The notes: generated from the letters alone by a model not told the origin. Positions 44,882 to 57,825 are shown, counted from the stretch's first letter. The stretch is DNA of 64,000 nucleotides from Pyrenochaeta sp. MPI-SDFR-AT-0127 (GCA_020747015.1 JAGTJM010000078.1:62001-126000); one strand, 5' to 3'. Made by a program: numbers and translations.

Positions 44882-45600
44882 TCATCGATGGTCTGTTTGT
44901 CGAAGCTCAGATCTAATGAGGCACTCTAAACCTGCGACAAAGTTACCTGATATTTCCGGGCAACGAGATTCACGGTCATTTGCATCAAACAATTCTTGAA
45001 GCACTGGTTGTTTCATAAGCATCTTTGTAGTTCGAAGGGCACCGCGTGGCGATCGTGCAATTCGGCGTGCAATCATAATCACATTGTAGGAAAAGTCATT
45101 GTCATCCTTGGGGAGAATCTTGGTGACAAGATGCAATTTCTCAGCTTCCTCGGCTGAGATAGAGTCGCAGGCTAGACACAGTGCCGAGGCTTTCTGATGT
45201 CCCATGAGCCTAGGAAATGAAAAACTCGATGCTCCTTCTGTAGCCATTCCCCACTTTACGAATGGTGTAAAGAAGTATGCATCAGGGACGCAATAAACGA
45301 GATCGAAGAGGACGAGACTGCTGACGCCATAGCCAGCTGCTGGACCGTTCACAGCAGCTATGAGGATTTTCTCGCAGGAGATGAGCGTCCTGTTGAGCAG
45401 GTAGAAATCGGAACACAAGGCCAATCTGTTCGTTGGTGATGAAATCAGCGTTGCAAAATTTCTTGCTGTACAACAAAACTGCCCGACCGTTAAAGAGGTT
45501 ATGCAAGTCGGAGATGGTGCGCAACATCCAGCCATCTCGCTCTATTCTTCACTGGAGAAGATCGCAGCCGATGTTACTTACAGGTCGCTGAAACGACACT
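44882..45600 (-). pseudogene. enoyl-CoA hydratase/isomerase family pseudogene
   Basis: The longest frame (45535-44882) has KILIAAVNGPAAGYGVSSLV, the oxyanion-hole region of the crotonase fold, then ATEGASSFSFPRLMG and EAEKLHLVTKILP. The first third (FNGRAVLLYSKKFCNADF) lies in a different frame, so a frame change near 45420 breaks it. The 5' end abuts an acyl-CoA synthetase fragment that reads the other way, with no room for promoters. This suggests a rearrangement breakpoint. The family acts in beta-oxidation or aromatic-acid side-chain degradation. Confidence 0.75.
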
Positions 45601-45605
45601 AGAGC

Positions 45606-46906
45606 CGTCCTGCTCTAATTTATTTTACTTCCGGAACATCAGGTCCACCAAAATTGGTGCGCCACAACCAGACCTCCTATCCTTTAGGTGAGATTCCAAA
45701 AGGCATATACGTCCAAACTCTTGCTAATTAACATAGCACTTGCAAGCACGGCCAAGCATTGGTACTAATTGGCTCCTGGTAAGGCTCTCTGGAATACTGC
45801 AGAGTAAGGTATGTAGATCAATGTCCGGAATGCGGGAAATTTTGGCTGATCATGGCACCAAAAGGTTGGGGGAAAGCTGCATGGTCATTCTTCGGATCAT
45901 GGAATTGTGGCGCTACGCTCTTCATTTATGATGATCGTGGAGCATTCAGTTCGCATCGCGTCATAGACATACTTCACCGATATCCAATTACCACTCTTTG
46001 CGCTGCCCCCCTTGTGTTTCGACAACTTGTTCTGACGGAATCCCGAAAATACTATGCACAAAACCCTCCCATGGCCTTGACACACTGCACAGCTGCTGGA
46101 GACGCACTCGGTGCCGAGGTTACCCGACAATGGCAACAACACACCGGTCTCAAAATCGACGAGGGGTATGGCCAAACAGAAACGATACTATTGTGTGGTA
46201 ATTTCATAGAATTGCAGATCCGCCCAGGATCCATGGGGAAACCAGCACCTGGTGTACCGCTACATATTATCACAGCCACTGGCGCAGAGACGGCTGATGG
46301 CGAGGAGGGTGATATGGCAGTGCTATTGAGTGATAGAAAGGGTAATAGCAAATTCTTCGGTATCCTCGATGGATATGTTCGAGAAGACAACACATGCACC
46401 CGACAAGAGAAGATATTCACAACGGATGGGGAGGTGAAGACGTGGTACTTCACTGGTGACAGGGCGACCCGCGATAAAGATGGCTATCTCTGGTTCGTGG
46501 GTCGGGCAGATGACGTGATCAACTCGTCTGGATATCGTATAGGTACGTCAAGAATCCCTAACCTAGAACCACTCACATACCAAACAAATTAACAGGCCCA
46601 TTCGAAGTGGAATCGACACTCAAGATGCATCCTGCCGTCGCAGACTCTGCTGTGGTCTCCTCGCCTGATCCAGTGAGAGGGGAGGTTGTTAAAGCTTTTG
46701 TGGTGCTCACGACAGAGTACAGGAATGCTGTATATGACGATCTCAAGCAAGAGCTGCAGGTTTTTTGCCAGAAAAGTGCTGCACCTTACAAATATCCGCG
46801 AAAGATCGATCGCTCTGACTTCTTCCCAAGAACTGCAAGCGGCAAGATACAAAGGCCCGTATTGAGAAAGCTAGAGTGGAAGCCTGAAGGAAAGGCAAAG
46901 TTCTGA
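45606..46906 (+). pseudogene. acyl-CoA synthetase (AMP-binding enzyme), N-terminally truncated
   Basis: Begins abruptly at the AMP-binding P-loop (LIYFTSGTSGPPKLVRHN), so the first roughly 200 residues usual for medium-chain acyl-CoA synthetases are missing. Stops interrupt 45740-45850. The rest is open: APLVFRQLV, DEGYGQTET, YFTGDRATRDKDGYLWFVGR, and after an intron (about 46542-46593) GPFEVESTLKMHPAV and the catalytic-lysine end PRTASGKIQRPVLRKLEW. It would have activated a fatty or aromatic acid to its CoA ester. It is a pseudogene by truncation. Confidence 0.82.
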
Positions 46907-47394
46907 AGGCATGCACCAGGACAACACAGTTCGCTTTAAAAATCTTCTAGGATCGTCTTGCGATTCAGAGAATGCCTGTAGAGTGAGACACTATGCGAAT
47001 AAGACATCTCTCTCTATGAGTGGTTTAGGTCACTGCTACTGTCATTGTATCCAAGTTCCGCAGCGTCCTGTTGAGATTGGACATTCGCACTCTGCTCTAT
47101 TCTCATTTGAGTTCGAATCGACAAAGCAATCGTTCTGGTTGCAATGTTGGATTTGCCGCCCAGTCCTTTATAAGCGGTTACGAGAGGGTTCAAGTCTAGG
47201 AAGAGCACTAAAATGTCTAGAGAAAGAGACAGTAATCTATAGTACAACTGTAGACGAAGAAGTCGCTATCTATAGAATGAGGTCTACTGATCAGTCTACA
47301 AAGTCCCCGTTCTTCTTCTGTGTTACATCCTCCTCGCTTCCATCTGAATCTCCCACTAAAGTCTATTTCAAGACTCCTCCACCTTGTCTTCAAC
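46907..47394. other. no recognisable gene
   Basis: Open frames here match no family. It lies between the convergent ends of the synthetase and thiolase remnants. Confidence 0.45.
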
Positions 47395-48330
47395 ACAGCC
47401 CAATAGCTGTACAATCATCGCTATCGCTCCACCGCCTGCATTTCATACCGCTGCAACATCGTACTCACCGCATTTGAAACAGGGCAATGACGTAACCAGG
47501 ATACGAAGACCCGAGCTACAAAGAGCATATCTCAGAGCGATTGCTCCACCCATAGGATTTATGCAGGCCTTTCCGAAGCCAGGGGAGTCTCCGTTGGCTT
47601 TTATGCCGGTTGCGAAAGCCTTGTTGATCTCTCAAACACCAACATCCTCGTCGAAAATGGCAGCCCTTGCGAAAGCAACGGACACAACCTTTGCTGGTGC
47701 GACAGCATAGTCAATGGAATCTACAGCTGCATCTGAGTAACCGCATATTTGAGTGAGAACTATTGATACATCACCGTACTGTTACACCTGGGCCTTGTCT
47801 ACGAGAACGACAGTGCTTCCACCGTCGTTGAGAGTTGAAGCACTCACAGCGGTGATGGTTCTGCCTTCAAAGAAGACCGATTTCAGGATTGGTATCTGAT
47901 CAAAGTTGATGTTAGAATAGCCTTTATCTCTGTTGATGATATTGCCCCCTTTGGGAGTGTCGACGGGTAGTGGGCACTATCGCGTCCTTGGAAGCACCCT
48001 TTCCAGGCCTGATGTGCTCGTTTCTAGAACTCTAGAGCGTATTTGTCTTGTGTCTCGTGGGATCTAGTGAGCCTCGGCAGTATCCTCCGCACAACGCCCC
48101 ATATAGAATTGACTATGAGAATCTTGTAGAACATTGCTCGTGAGACCATCCTCATCCTAGCCGTTGCTGTTTGATAGCATTCAGGTAGCTCGCGGTAAGT
48201 AAGAAGGCATGCGGCTCATGGTATTTATAACCCCGGCAATCTCAACTTTAGAAGCCCCAGCCACATATTCTGTGTGATCAATACAACTGCCAGTGCCAGA
48301 GGCGCAGACTTTGTTGATAGTGACCGCTTC
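47395..48330 (-). pseudogene. thiolase (acetyl-CoA acyltransferase) pseudogene
   Basis: Reverse-strand pieces appear in thiolase order. TINKVCASGTG (the nucleophilic-Cys loop region) is at about 48290-48320. The NTMSRMP stretch is at about 48215. FFEGRTITAVSASTLNDGGS is at about 47830-47890. EINKAFATGIKANG and NPMGGAIALRYALCSSGLRI lie at about 47500-47640. A GGGAIAM end follows, in which the catalytic C-terminal Cys is lost. Frame changes and stops separate the pieces. It is consistent with a dead beta-oxidation-type gene beside the hydratase and synthetase remnants. Confidence 0.72.
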
Positions 48331-49242
48331 AATAACGACTAGCAGCCCCACAAGGATCGATGGCTTACCACGCAGAGAATGCCCTATACCCGCTAGAAAG
48401 GAAGTTTCGTATGTATACGTGTGCGAGACGCTCGACTAGAACTTTTTGATTTCGCGACCGCCGATCGCACAGCCACTGCACTTAATCGAGGAGCTGCTAA
48501 AGATCGAAATGTCCCTTTAAATTGTCAAAAATTCAACAGCACGATGGCTTCGGGTCAAACACTTGCCTTCGTTGTGGGTGTTCTTGACGCGCCAGGGCAT
48601 ACGCATTTTCAGCGTTTCGCTGAGATCACTGCAGTCAATTCAAGTGGTCTCAGACTGGTGCCAGCCTCTTGTTTGGAATATCCGGTGCACTGCTCCAACT
48701 CGTCATGCGTGTTTCGACAGCCTCACAGCTAGAAAAGTGGCTCCAGCGAAATGGTTTAAGCATCGTTGACTTGCTTCTTAAGAACCCTACCAAGGAATGT
48801 TACGTATTCCGGTATTCTTGCTTCAAAGGATACAGCTAGATCGCCGTACCAAATCACGGGTCCATCGTGGACCGTGTCCGTGATTATCTGACCTCAGAAT
48901 TTGTCACGTAAGCCAATTGCTATATGAGGAGTGGCTCCCTGCTGATCGTTCACTACTAAACTGCGATTCATGATCGGAAAAATATCCTGGCAGCTTCTTA
49001 TCTCATGTTAAAGCACCTCTGTGCAAACGTATCGAAGTACCTTTAAATTCTCCAGACAACAACCTACTTTCTGACCTAAGCACCATATCTTGCAGATTCC
49101 CTATCTAATAGTACAACGGAGCATCTGATAATAGATGTTGTCGGATGAAAGAACGGTTGGGTTGCTACGAAAATGCGGCCCATGGACAAGTGTCGATGAG
49201 AAGTCTGTCAAAATCACCTTGTCACGACCCTAAACATACAGT
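48331..49242. other. no recognisable gene
   Basis: Possibly the scrambled 5' end of the thiolase up to about 48740; otherwise no signal. Confidence 0.4.
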
Positions 49243-51680
49243 TTAACGACGCGATATATGATTTGTAGTGGCACTCTCTGCACTATTAAAGTCCTGTAGT
49301 GCAAAGGGAAGGTTGTCCAACATGGTACCAGTATCTGCATGACCAAACATTTGTGGTATGATGCCGTCGATATGGCCACTATAGTCTTCATGCTCCAAGG
49401 CATAATTTTGCTCTAGCATAAGCGCATTATTCAAGAGGTCTTTATACTCTGCGTCTATTGCGTCTGCTCTTGGCGAGTTTACACTCTGGTTCGTGGACAT
49501 TGTCCCATAGTCACAAAGGGCGTAGAATCGTTCAATGTCGGAGAGCTCGAGTGGAACACTCTGAAGAGAAGGGTCAAGTAATGAAGAGTAATGAGCCGAT
49601 ACATCGGAGAATTGAGTGAGCGCCGCCACCTGCGAATGTCCCATGATTAGCTCGCTGCTACAAGTCTCATAAAATAGTCGCATACCATACGATTGGAACT
49701 CTTCCAATATCTGGCCTTCTTGTGTAGATGCGCTAAACTGCCTTGCAAAGCTTCTGACGATTCTATGCGAGTGAGTCCATCCGGAGAATGCTGCTCTAGG
49801 CCGTGTATTAAACCTGCTACAGTTGAAGCGTAGCTGAAGAATGTCGCCGAAACTTTGTGCTCTGAGCGCCTTGCGTTCGTTAAGGTTTGAGTAAGCTCCT
49901 GGGCATGACTTGAGCAGCTACTAATCGCCTGAGAAAGAAAGCTGGTTGGTATTCTCGTGCCGCATTTCTCAAGCCGACGTCTTAGCAAGAATTGGTGCTG
50001 CAGTAGACAGTAGCAAAGATGATATAGAATATAGGAGAAGATGGTAGACTCGGTGATCTGTAAGCGAGCCCTGTGCTGAGGAAGAGGACTGTTCAGTATT
50101 TGCATCTGTATATCTCCATAACAGTCGAAAAACGTCTCGAAGCGAGTAAGTTGGGAACATATAATTTGATACTCCAATGTGTGGTCCCATGGCAACTTTT
50201 GGCCACCGCTTTTGTTGTGCTCAAAAGCATAATTGGCAGCCTGGCTCAAAATAGAGGCGAGAGCAATGGTTGGTGCAAACGATTTCAAGTTTGCAATTTG
50301 AGAGTCAGTAAGACTCGGAAAGCCGTCTAACGTCACGACCTGCTCGGGGCTCGACGTTCGGAACGAGTGTTCACTGCAAGGCAGCTGCAGTTGGATTGTC
50401 CGATCCAGAAAAAGTGATGGTCTATGTCTGCCGCACGTTCCCATCTTATCAAGGAGTTAAATTGACCATAAGGTACGGCGACGTTCTTCTTGGGCAGAGA
50501 ACTTCAACGTAGCCGAGGGTTCTGTTATCAAGTGTAAAGCCTGTGCCATGCTGACAGCAACTCCGATTTTTATCCATGCAGTCCCATGTTTGCACGCTAC
50601 GTCTGTTAGCCCTGCGTCTGTAGAAGAGAGACATGAACAATTACACGTAAAACCATGAATTGCGAGCAGAGCCGATGCTTGAACCAAACGGTAGTCCAGG
50701 TTTTCTTCGGATTCGAAGCTCTATTTTACGACTTCTTTCCATGCTTCCGAAGCATACCTTGCGGCGGTGTGATGATCATTGTTGACATAAAACGACTCGC
50801 GCGAAAAGCGTAAGCCCATAACTAGCACGGCCAGAATCAAGTACTCAGGCACGTCGTTAATTGACAGTTGTTGTCGAAACGACTCCTCATGAAAGAAACA
50901 ATATGGTTGATTGTGACAATGTTCGAAATATAAATCTACAGTCGTCATTAGAACCTCAATGGGTGGAAGGATAGTTGATTTGGAGTTAGTTTATTACCGT
51001 TAGTAGGATGGAAGAAATTGAGAAGATTTAAAAGTACTTACGGAGTTCGGCTTGTGGACTGGGTATAAGCTCGTGATCCACTTAAAGATATTTGCAATGC
51101 ATCATAGGGATGAGCAGTCGGGTTCGTCCAGTTTAGGGAAGATGGCATATCATCCATATTGAGGCTGCTACTGGAGATCCAGGTTACCAATTATGCGTTC
51201 ACAGAATCGGGGGTGAAGACAAAGTAGCTTTCCGGTGTGGGGCCAAATCTGCTCAGCTGCGATTCAATGAGCGCCATTCTTGAGGCTAGGTCTTCCTATA
51301 GAGTTCGAAGACTAACTCTAGGTAGAGCCACACTGGATTACGTAGTTTGTGTTCTTTCCTATAGCACTATTTGAGGTCGTAAGACCGGCTGACATCATAG
51401 TATACCGTCGGCTGGGATAAACCCATTTTTGAAGAAGCCGAGCGCAAAAGCTGCATGAGGGTTGCTCGCCATGACATTTGACCTTCTTTCTTCTACATCA
51501 TCTTAGTAAGCTATCCTGGCTTGTAGTCGTTCTAAAACGGATGTAAATAACGCGCATGCGTTGTCGACGAGCGGTAGCTTAGAGGCAGTTCAGGCAGGCG
51601 TGACGAGAGCGGTTGCCGCTACGAACGTCTGCACTGCTGCTAGACATGCTGGAAACAGTGGACTTTGATTGGGAAAAGAG
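49243..51680 (-). pseudogene. fungal-specific transcription factor pseudogene
   Basis: The best part is 50444-49243. One intron (about 49696-49641) joins it to a C-terminal tail ending NHISRR. It contains the LPCSEHSFR block of the fungal-specific transcription factor domain (PF04082 type). Upstream, EERRRTLWSI is followed by an in-frame TAA at about 50455 and then LLDKMGTCGRHRPSLFL. Further upstream lie VQASALLAIHGFT and DLYFEHCHNQPYCFFHEESF. A degraded HACLNCL...ARRQR stretch near 51590 may be the remains of a Zn2Cys6 DNA-binding domain, with some cysteines lost. It probably once controlled the neighbouring catabolic genes; this is inferred. Confidence 0.7.
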
Positions 51681-52460
51681 TGCATTCCAGAAAAAGAGAT
51701 GTTGGTTGTCTATGATACTGGTTAACGGAAGTGGAGATAGTCAGAGAGAAAAGGATTAATAAGTAGCTTAGCGCCTATTTATAATGCCCGAATGAATTGC
51801 GGGGGAACACTATACCTATGTGCCGACACGCCGATGAATAATCAGGTGATCTAGGTCACGTGATATCCTCAAAGAGTTATATATTTCCCTAGTTTTTATA
51901 TCCTAGTAAAATTATTAATTTTTTCTATTCCTCTTAATTTTCAGCCCTATAAATATAACCCCTAATAATATAATATAGTATATATTACTTATATATAATA
52001 GAGTAAGAGTATTTTAACCTATCGCTTGATTTTTAATAGGTAGTTAAGCAGCTAGGGTCTACATTAGTAGATCTACTATAGCATTTAGTTTCTATCTTAT
52101 TTTCGCTCTTATTATTCTTAGATGCTTCGCAGGCTGTCAACTAAGAACGATTTGTTGATTTGTCGCAGTCTACCCCACTGGTGAGTATCCGGTCCCGATG
52201 GAGAGTTGCTTTTGCCTTGACCGCGCACTAGGACTGCCTGCGGTTAACGTATCAGCCACACCAGCCGCCCCATTCTTGGCTCCATGCTTAGTGTTGGGTT
52301 GGGTTACCCTATTCATGTCGCTCGGGAAGACTGACTCGCCCATGAGCCACCACTTATACGACCCACTCTCTTTCTTCCCCCGGTCTTTATCTCTTTATTA
52401 TTAATTGTCGCCCTTCCTAACGTGTCATCTTCACGCCAGACAAGTCAATCAGGACCCACT
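51681..52460. other. AT-rich intergenic DNA
   Basis: Very AT-rich between 51880 and 52130, otherwise featureless. The right end is the promoter of the membrane protein gene at 52461. Confidence 0.5.
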
Positions 52461-54057
52461 ATGACCACGCCTCATTCTTATCCTAAGGAAGACCAGGGCC
52501 ATGCAATCCTTGCGGCGACACTCACCGTGACTATCGTCGCCGGTATTACTTTTGGGACGCGCCTATTCGTGCGGGTGAAGATGATCCAGAATGTCGGTTG
52601 GGATGTAAGTATAGCTCAATGATGTTTCAAACTGCGGTAACTAACGTCTTCACAGGATTACACCATGGGAGTTGCCATGATGCTTGTACGTTCAAGTCGG
52701 GAAAGTCTAATCTAGCTTCCTCCAACGTGATGATAGTGTGTAGCTGGACAGATCGTGATAATACCTCAGGTACGGTTGGGTGCTGGTAAGCACCTAGACC
52801 AGATACCACCAGACGAATTCCAGCAAGCTTTCAAGCTCAACTTCGTCACACAGCCGCTTTATTTGTTTGCCATCATGCTGATCAAGGAATCAATCGGATT
52901 TTTCTTGCTCCGAATCGCGATTACACCCTTCTACCGGCGAACCATAATTTCTGTCATGGGTGGGTTTTCACCTAAATGCTCCACGTAAGGGATGGCTTCG
53001 TTGATAGCTTATAGTGTTCATGGCAGTATACACGACTGCATGCTTTGTGGTAAGTGAGCAAATTTCTCTCAATTTTCGATCTGTCATCTATGTTACTGAC
53101 TAAACCAGACAATCGTACTACAATGCACAAACCTAGCGGTTTTATGGGACCCAGAGGCTGAAGGCACATGTTGGGGTGCGACCACACTGAAGGCTCTAGG
53201 TTACACGAACGTCGGTAAGGTGTGCTGTAGCATGATGAACAAAATACGCTAAACTCACAACATTGAAGCGCTAAACATTACCACCGACCTGCTCTTTTCT
53301 GTAATCATACCAGTACGTGTTGCCATAATAGGCTATGGGTCTCCACTAACGAGCTGACAGATTCCTATGTTATGGAAGGTACAAATGAATCGCCGACAGA
53401 AGTCTTCAGTCATCGGTATCCTCGGGCTAGGAATATTGCAAGGTAACCCTCGTTCACAAACTCCCAGATACTGACCATCCCAGTGCCACCGCCGCAGCGT
53501 TCGTCAAGATGAGCTATCTCCCCAATTACGGCAAAACAGGTGACTGGCTATGGGACTCACACAACATAACGATCTGGACTGTCACTGAATCCAACATCGG
53601 CATCATCGCCGGAAATCTACCCTGCATGAAGCCACTCTTCCGCAGCGTCCTTGGCTCAACTTATGGCCGTGGATCCCGAAACCGCACTACCTCCAAATAC
53701 CTCCCAGGCTCTTATAATCCCGGCACCGACCACAAATCTGTGAGAAATTACGATTCGCTTGGATCTAGTCGAACACGTGAAGAGCCTTTACGACCGTACG
53801 GTGTGAGTGAGGCACATATGATGACTACGATACGGGCGGATAAGGAAAAATCGGGTGAGGTGAGTGGTCTGCGTAATGAGGTTTCAAGCAAGAACAGCGA
53901 GGAGAGTCTTGTGCTGCCGATTGCTCAGACGCAGATATTCTCCAAGTTGGGAGGCATCAAGAAGACAACGGAGGTCAATATTACGGAGTCCTCGGGGGAG
54001 ATAGAAAGCATTGATGAAACAACCCAGCCAGGTCTGAAAGAAACGCAGATGGTGTGA
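52461..54057 (+). CDS. fungal rhodopsin-like/PTH11-type seven-helix membrane protein
   Basis: Eight exons join in phase to 410 aa: 52461-52604, 52656-52685, 52737-52959, 53015-53049, 53109-53214, 53269-53312, 53361-53437 and 53484-54057. The last intron has a GC donor (GCAAGG), which is the only choice that keeps ATAAAFVKM in frame. Seven hydrophobic segments include AATLTVTIVAGITFGTRLFV, FNVTQPLY-like FVTQPLYLFAIMLIKESI, YTTACFVTIVLQCTNLAVLW with a WDPEAEGTCW loop, and LFSVIIPIPMLWKVQMNRRQK. A long Ser/Thr-rich cytosolic tail follows. This is the fungal rhodopsin-like domain family (PTH11-related receptors and membrane sensors). The ligand is unknown. It looks intact. Confidence 0.85.
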
Positions 54058-56130
54058 AAATGTAATAGATCACCGCGCACACATTTTCAGATATGTTGTC
54101 ACACCCCTTACTCACAATGATAATGACCACAATGGTGTTGGGTGTCTCATTGATATGAAGTACTCCACCTGGGAGCCTTGTACAAAAGCAGAATGTACGG
54201 TCAACGAATGACTCCAGATACCCCCATCTCAATGAAAAGGGATGGATACTGCTCTTTGCAATCCAAAAAAAGTCTGCGGCTTACGCGAGTCGAAGTGGAT
54301 CTCGGTACATCAAAGTGTTAATGGGTACTGTTCACTAAAGCCATCTACAGCTCCACCTCCCTCTCAACGCGATTCTCTGGCATTGACCTATCCCGGAAAG
54401 CAAATAGCATTGGATGTGAAACCATGTGTATTATGGGAAGGGCGCGTCTAGGAAGAGTGCGTAAAATGTCTTCCTGTAGCCGATTGTGAAGGGCATACAT
54501 GGGCACTTTGATTTATTGATTTGCTCGTCTGACAGGATGGATTCCAGGGCTGTGCCGTGGAAGTGGAGGCCAAGACTGGCGATCAACGCACAAACTATAT
54601 AATCGTTTGCGCATGTTGGCAGCACCCTGAAGCGGCTAGTTCGTCAACCAGGCAATCATACATCGCTACTAAGTGAAGTATCCGGCAAGGTACAGATGCT
54701 TCCCGCGCAGGGATGCTAATCGCAAATATATTCGTTTAGTATCTTAGGTTGCAGACAGCCCGCATTGCGACTCAGGTGAAAGCGTGAAGGCGGCAAATGA
54801 ACGCAATGGCCATGCGATGATGTTAGCGGTTGATTCACAAATTAGGGTTCCAAGCGTGAAATCTACAAGGCCACCCAAGCCAAGACTTGGGCTTGCGCAA
54901 GCGAGATGTCTTGACCGATGTTCATACTCGTATTGGCGTAGTAGAAAGCGTCAGTGCTGACGCACTTTCCAGGATTCTTGCATCCTAGAACTTGGCGATC
55001 AGGAAGCATTGGAAGATCTCTGCGTGCATTATTCAACCTAACGTATTCCCAAACCGTGGCACCCGGGGCATGCAAGTGGCATCGACCCCGACAGGATGGA
55101 AGACTCCGCACCCGCTCCCCCAAAATGGTGCGAGTCATTCCAGAGTTTGTGGCTAGCCACTGCGGCACAGCGAGCTGGAACTGGGTTTTCGCAAATACCA
55201 GCGCCATGTCATTTTCTACATATTTTGTGGACTGACTAACATTTGAATACTACTTGTTGGCCCGCCTCTTCCCTGAAAAAATGTCTAGCGGTGGTCTCAC
55301 ACAGATTGAATACCCTTCTGACACTCCTCAACTCGTAAACGTTGCCACTTCTCCTCTAGAAACTGACAAATCTCACTATTAGTCTTTGGGCAGCGCACCG
55401 TAAATAATAAGCTAATCAAATGTTTAGAAAGACGCTGCCTGCGCCCCGACAGTGTGATCGTTGCGTTGGTTGGAGAGGCGTGGCAGGCTCGCTGCAACCG
55501 AGTAGCGAGTCCACGCCGCCACGTTGATACAGTTTGGTTCGATCACCGTGGAAATGTTCCCGCTTCCCCGCTCTGACCTAGAGCATGTCATTTGTGACTC
55601 GTTGACTTTGTCCTTCCTACGTCCTGACGCAAGCAGTATAGGGGAATATCAGAATATCAGCGTTATAACAACTAGTCGGAATCCTCCCGGTTGCAAAATA
55701 ATCTAATTGGCTGGAACTTGAGCAAGGTCGTACGCCATTTTGAGAGTTTTTGCTTCCGATGAATAACCCTGCATCAATGTTATGCATTCTACGGCACCAT
55801 GCAAGCTTTTAATAATCAAAATGCGCGCGCAAGGTGGAACGCTCGCTAATAAAGCTTGTGAAAGAGTTGCTCTCGGAGATCCGACACGATGCATCCGCAT
55901 TTAGAGGCTTTCATAGTAAATTAGGGAATGCCCATGCGCCACTATATTGTGTCGCCTGCCGTCAAAATGCAGTCGAGTCAGCACTACTTCTTATGAAAGG
56001 GGAGGAGACATTTGAATATTCAAGAGGTCTTTTTGTCACCTCTCCGATATCTTTGGTTCTCACATCTGCACTGATCGCTTTCTCGTGACGATAGGCTCGC
56101 ATGGGTTCCAAGCCATTGTATGTTCTTATG
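54058..56130. other. no recognisable gene; weak ankyrin-like stretch
   Basis: About 2 kb with only short frames. At about 55920-55990 the forward frame reads GNAHAPLYCVACRQNAVESA, faintly like one ankyrin repeat. This is too little to call a gene. Confidence 0.4.
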
Positions 56131-56189
56131 TATCTGTGTTTATTTCGGCTCTCTTCACGTCCCTCAGGTTGTTTGTGAGATAGAGGCTT

Positions 56190-57825
56190 GCCAAAATTAC
56201 AGGTAAAGAGGATACCTCTTCAAACGCGTAATAAGCCAGAAGAGGAACTTGACGAGTATTTTAATCTTCTGTTAGGGGAGATATTAAAAGGCTTAAATTC
56301 GGATAAAATCGACGCTGAATTCTCTCTTGTGCTATCTTTAATCGACTCCTTACCCGAAAAGCATAACTTTCTAGCCTATTATATTTCTTATTTATTAAGG
56401 AGACTTACTTTAATAGGCGTAGTTATTACTTTAGAAAGTAGAATTTTCTAAAAGCTAAAAAGTTATATTTAGAGATTACTTTATAAAAGAAGCTTAGGGA
56501 CTACTTAATCGTTACGAGGAGTATAGCTAGGCCTATAGGGTCTAACTCCTAATTAATAAAAATATAGCTTAATTAGCGAGTTAACCCTATTATAATAAGC
56601 CTCTAAGCGTTATATAAGAATAGGGGTAGAGTATATACTCTAGTATAGGATAAGGGCTACTAAGAGAGTATTAGACCTACCTCTAATACTACCCTAAATA
56701 GGCCCTATTACTCCTTTCCTCTATATATATAAAGGAGTTCTTAGTAGTAGATAGTAGGATAAGTTCTTTTTATCCTTTTATACTATATGAATAGAGGATC
56801 TTTTTAGGTATTTAACGTAGTATATACTCCTATATACCTTTAAGTTATATTAGATCTCTTTTAGAACCCTCTATTACCTTTAGATAAAGTTAGCGCGTGC
56901 GTTAACTACTTTTACACTAACGATTAGCGTTATAATAAACGTTATATAGAAATAGAGATATACACGCATTCCTATAAGAAGGGAGGTTTATTTAGAGAAT
57001 ATTAGACCTACCTCTAATACTATCCTAATTAGGCCCTATTATTAAAAGGGGGGTTAGTATCCTTAGTAGAGTAGCTATAATATAAAGCAGCTAGTATTAC
57101 TAAGGAGCCCTTTCTTAGTAAGCTTCTAGATTAGAGTAAGTAGAGATAGATAAATAGTTAAAGTAATTCTAAGTATTAAATAGTAGTATTTAATAATAAC
57201 TTAAGGTTAATTATAATATACTATAAGGCTATATTACTCTTATCTATATATATAATATACTTATTATACTTATTACGCGTATAGCGAGCGCTTATTACGC
57301 TTATCGCGTGTATAGTAAGCGCTCGTCCTTAGCCTAGTAAGCGGTTACGTGCCTAGGACCTTATCCCGTATTAGCGCCCGCGGCGATACTTATAGTTAGT
57401 CTAGAGTACCCTTATCGGATGCGTTATTACTTCTAAAACTAGGATCGTAATACCTATTACTGTTAGGACGGTGCCTATACTCCGATAGGTCCTATCCTGG
57501 AGGCATATGTTTATAGAGGGGCACTTTTGAGGTAATAGAGGACAATAGGATCAGATTGTAGTCAAGACGAATCGCTACCCTCTGGTAGGATTCGGAAGGG
57601 GCATAAGTACCCCTTTACCCCGCATATGGGCCATAATGGCCCGAGGTCCGACAATCTGGCCGGATATGGCCTGAACTGGCCCTGTCCCAGCCTATCGCGG
57701 GCAAAATACAGCCCGCGCTGATTCCGTCAAGGCAGCTCGCCTGACAATTACCCCTATTTCTCTATATATAAGTATAGCTCTTTAGTAGTAGATAGTAGGA
57801 TAAGTTCTTCTTATCCTTCTATACC
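56190..57825. repeat. RIP-degraded AT-rich repeat block
   Basis: Extremely AT-rich and TA-rich. A stretch GTATTAGACCTACCTCTAAT occurs at about 56668 and, in altered form, at about 56999. A longer unit (TAGTAGTAGATAGTAGGATA, then ...CTCCTATATACCTTTAAGTT) occurs at 56735-56880. It recurs at 57785-57825 plus 59679-59780, where it is split by the nested transposon. A GC-rich island (about 57480-57755) lies inside. It is probably an old retroelement or its long terminal repeats; no protein survives. Confidence 0.7.

Noticed and set aside
47384..47710. 108-codon forward open frame, Pro/Ala-rich
   Set aside because: It is the antisense of the thiolase remnant, which explains its composition.
55530..55550. 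tRNA B-box-like GGTTCGATCACC
   Set aside because: No matching A box or cloverleaf could be built around it.
55834..56088. Ankyrin-repeat protein
   Set aside because: Only one weak repeat-like stretch; not enough to support the call.
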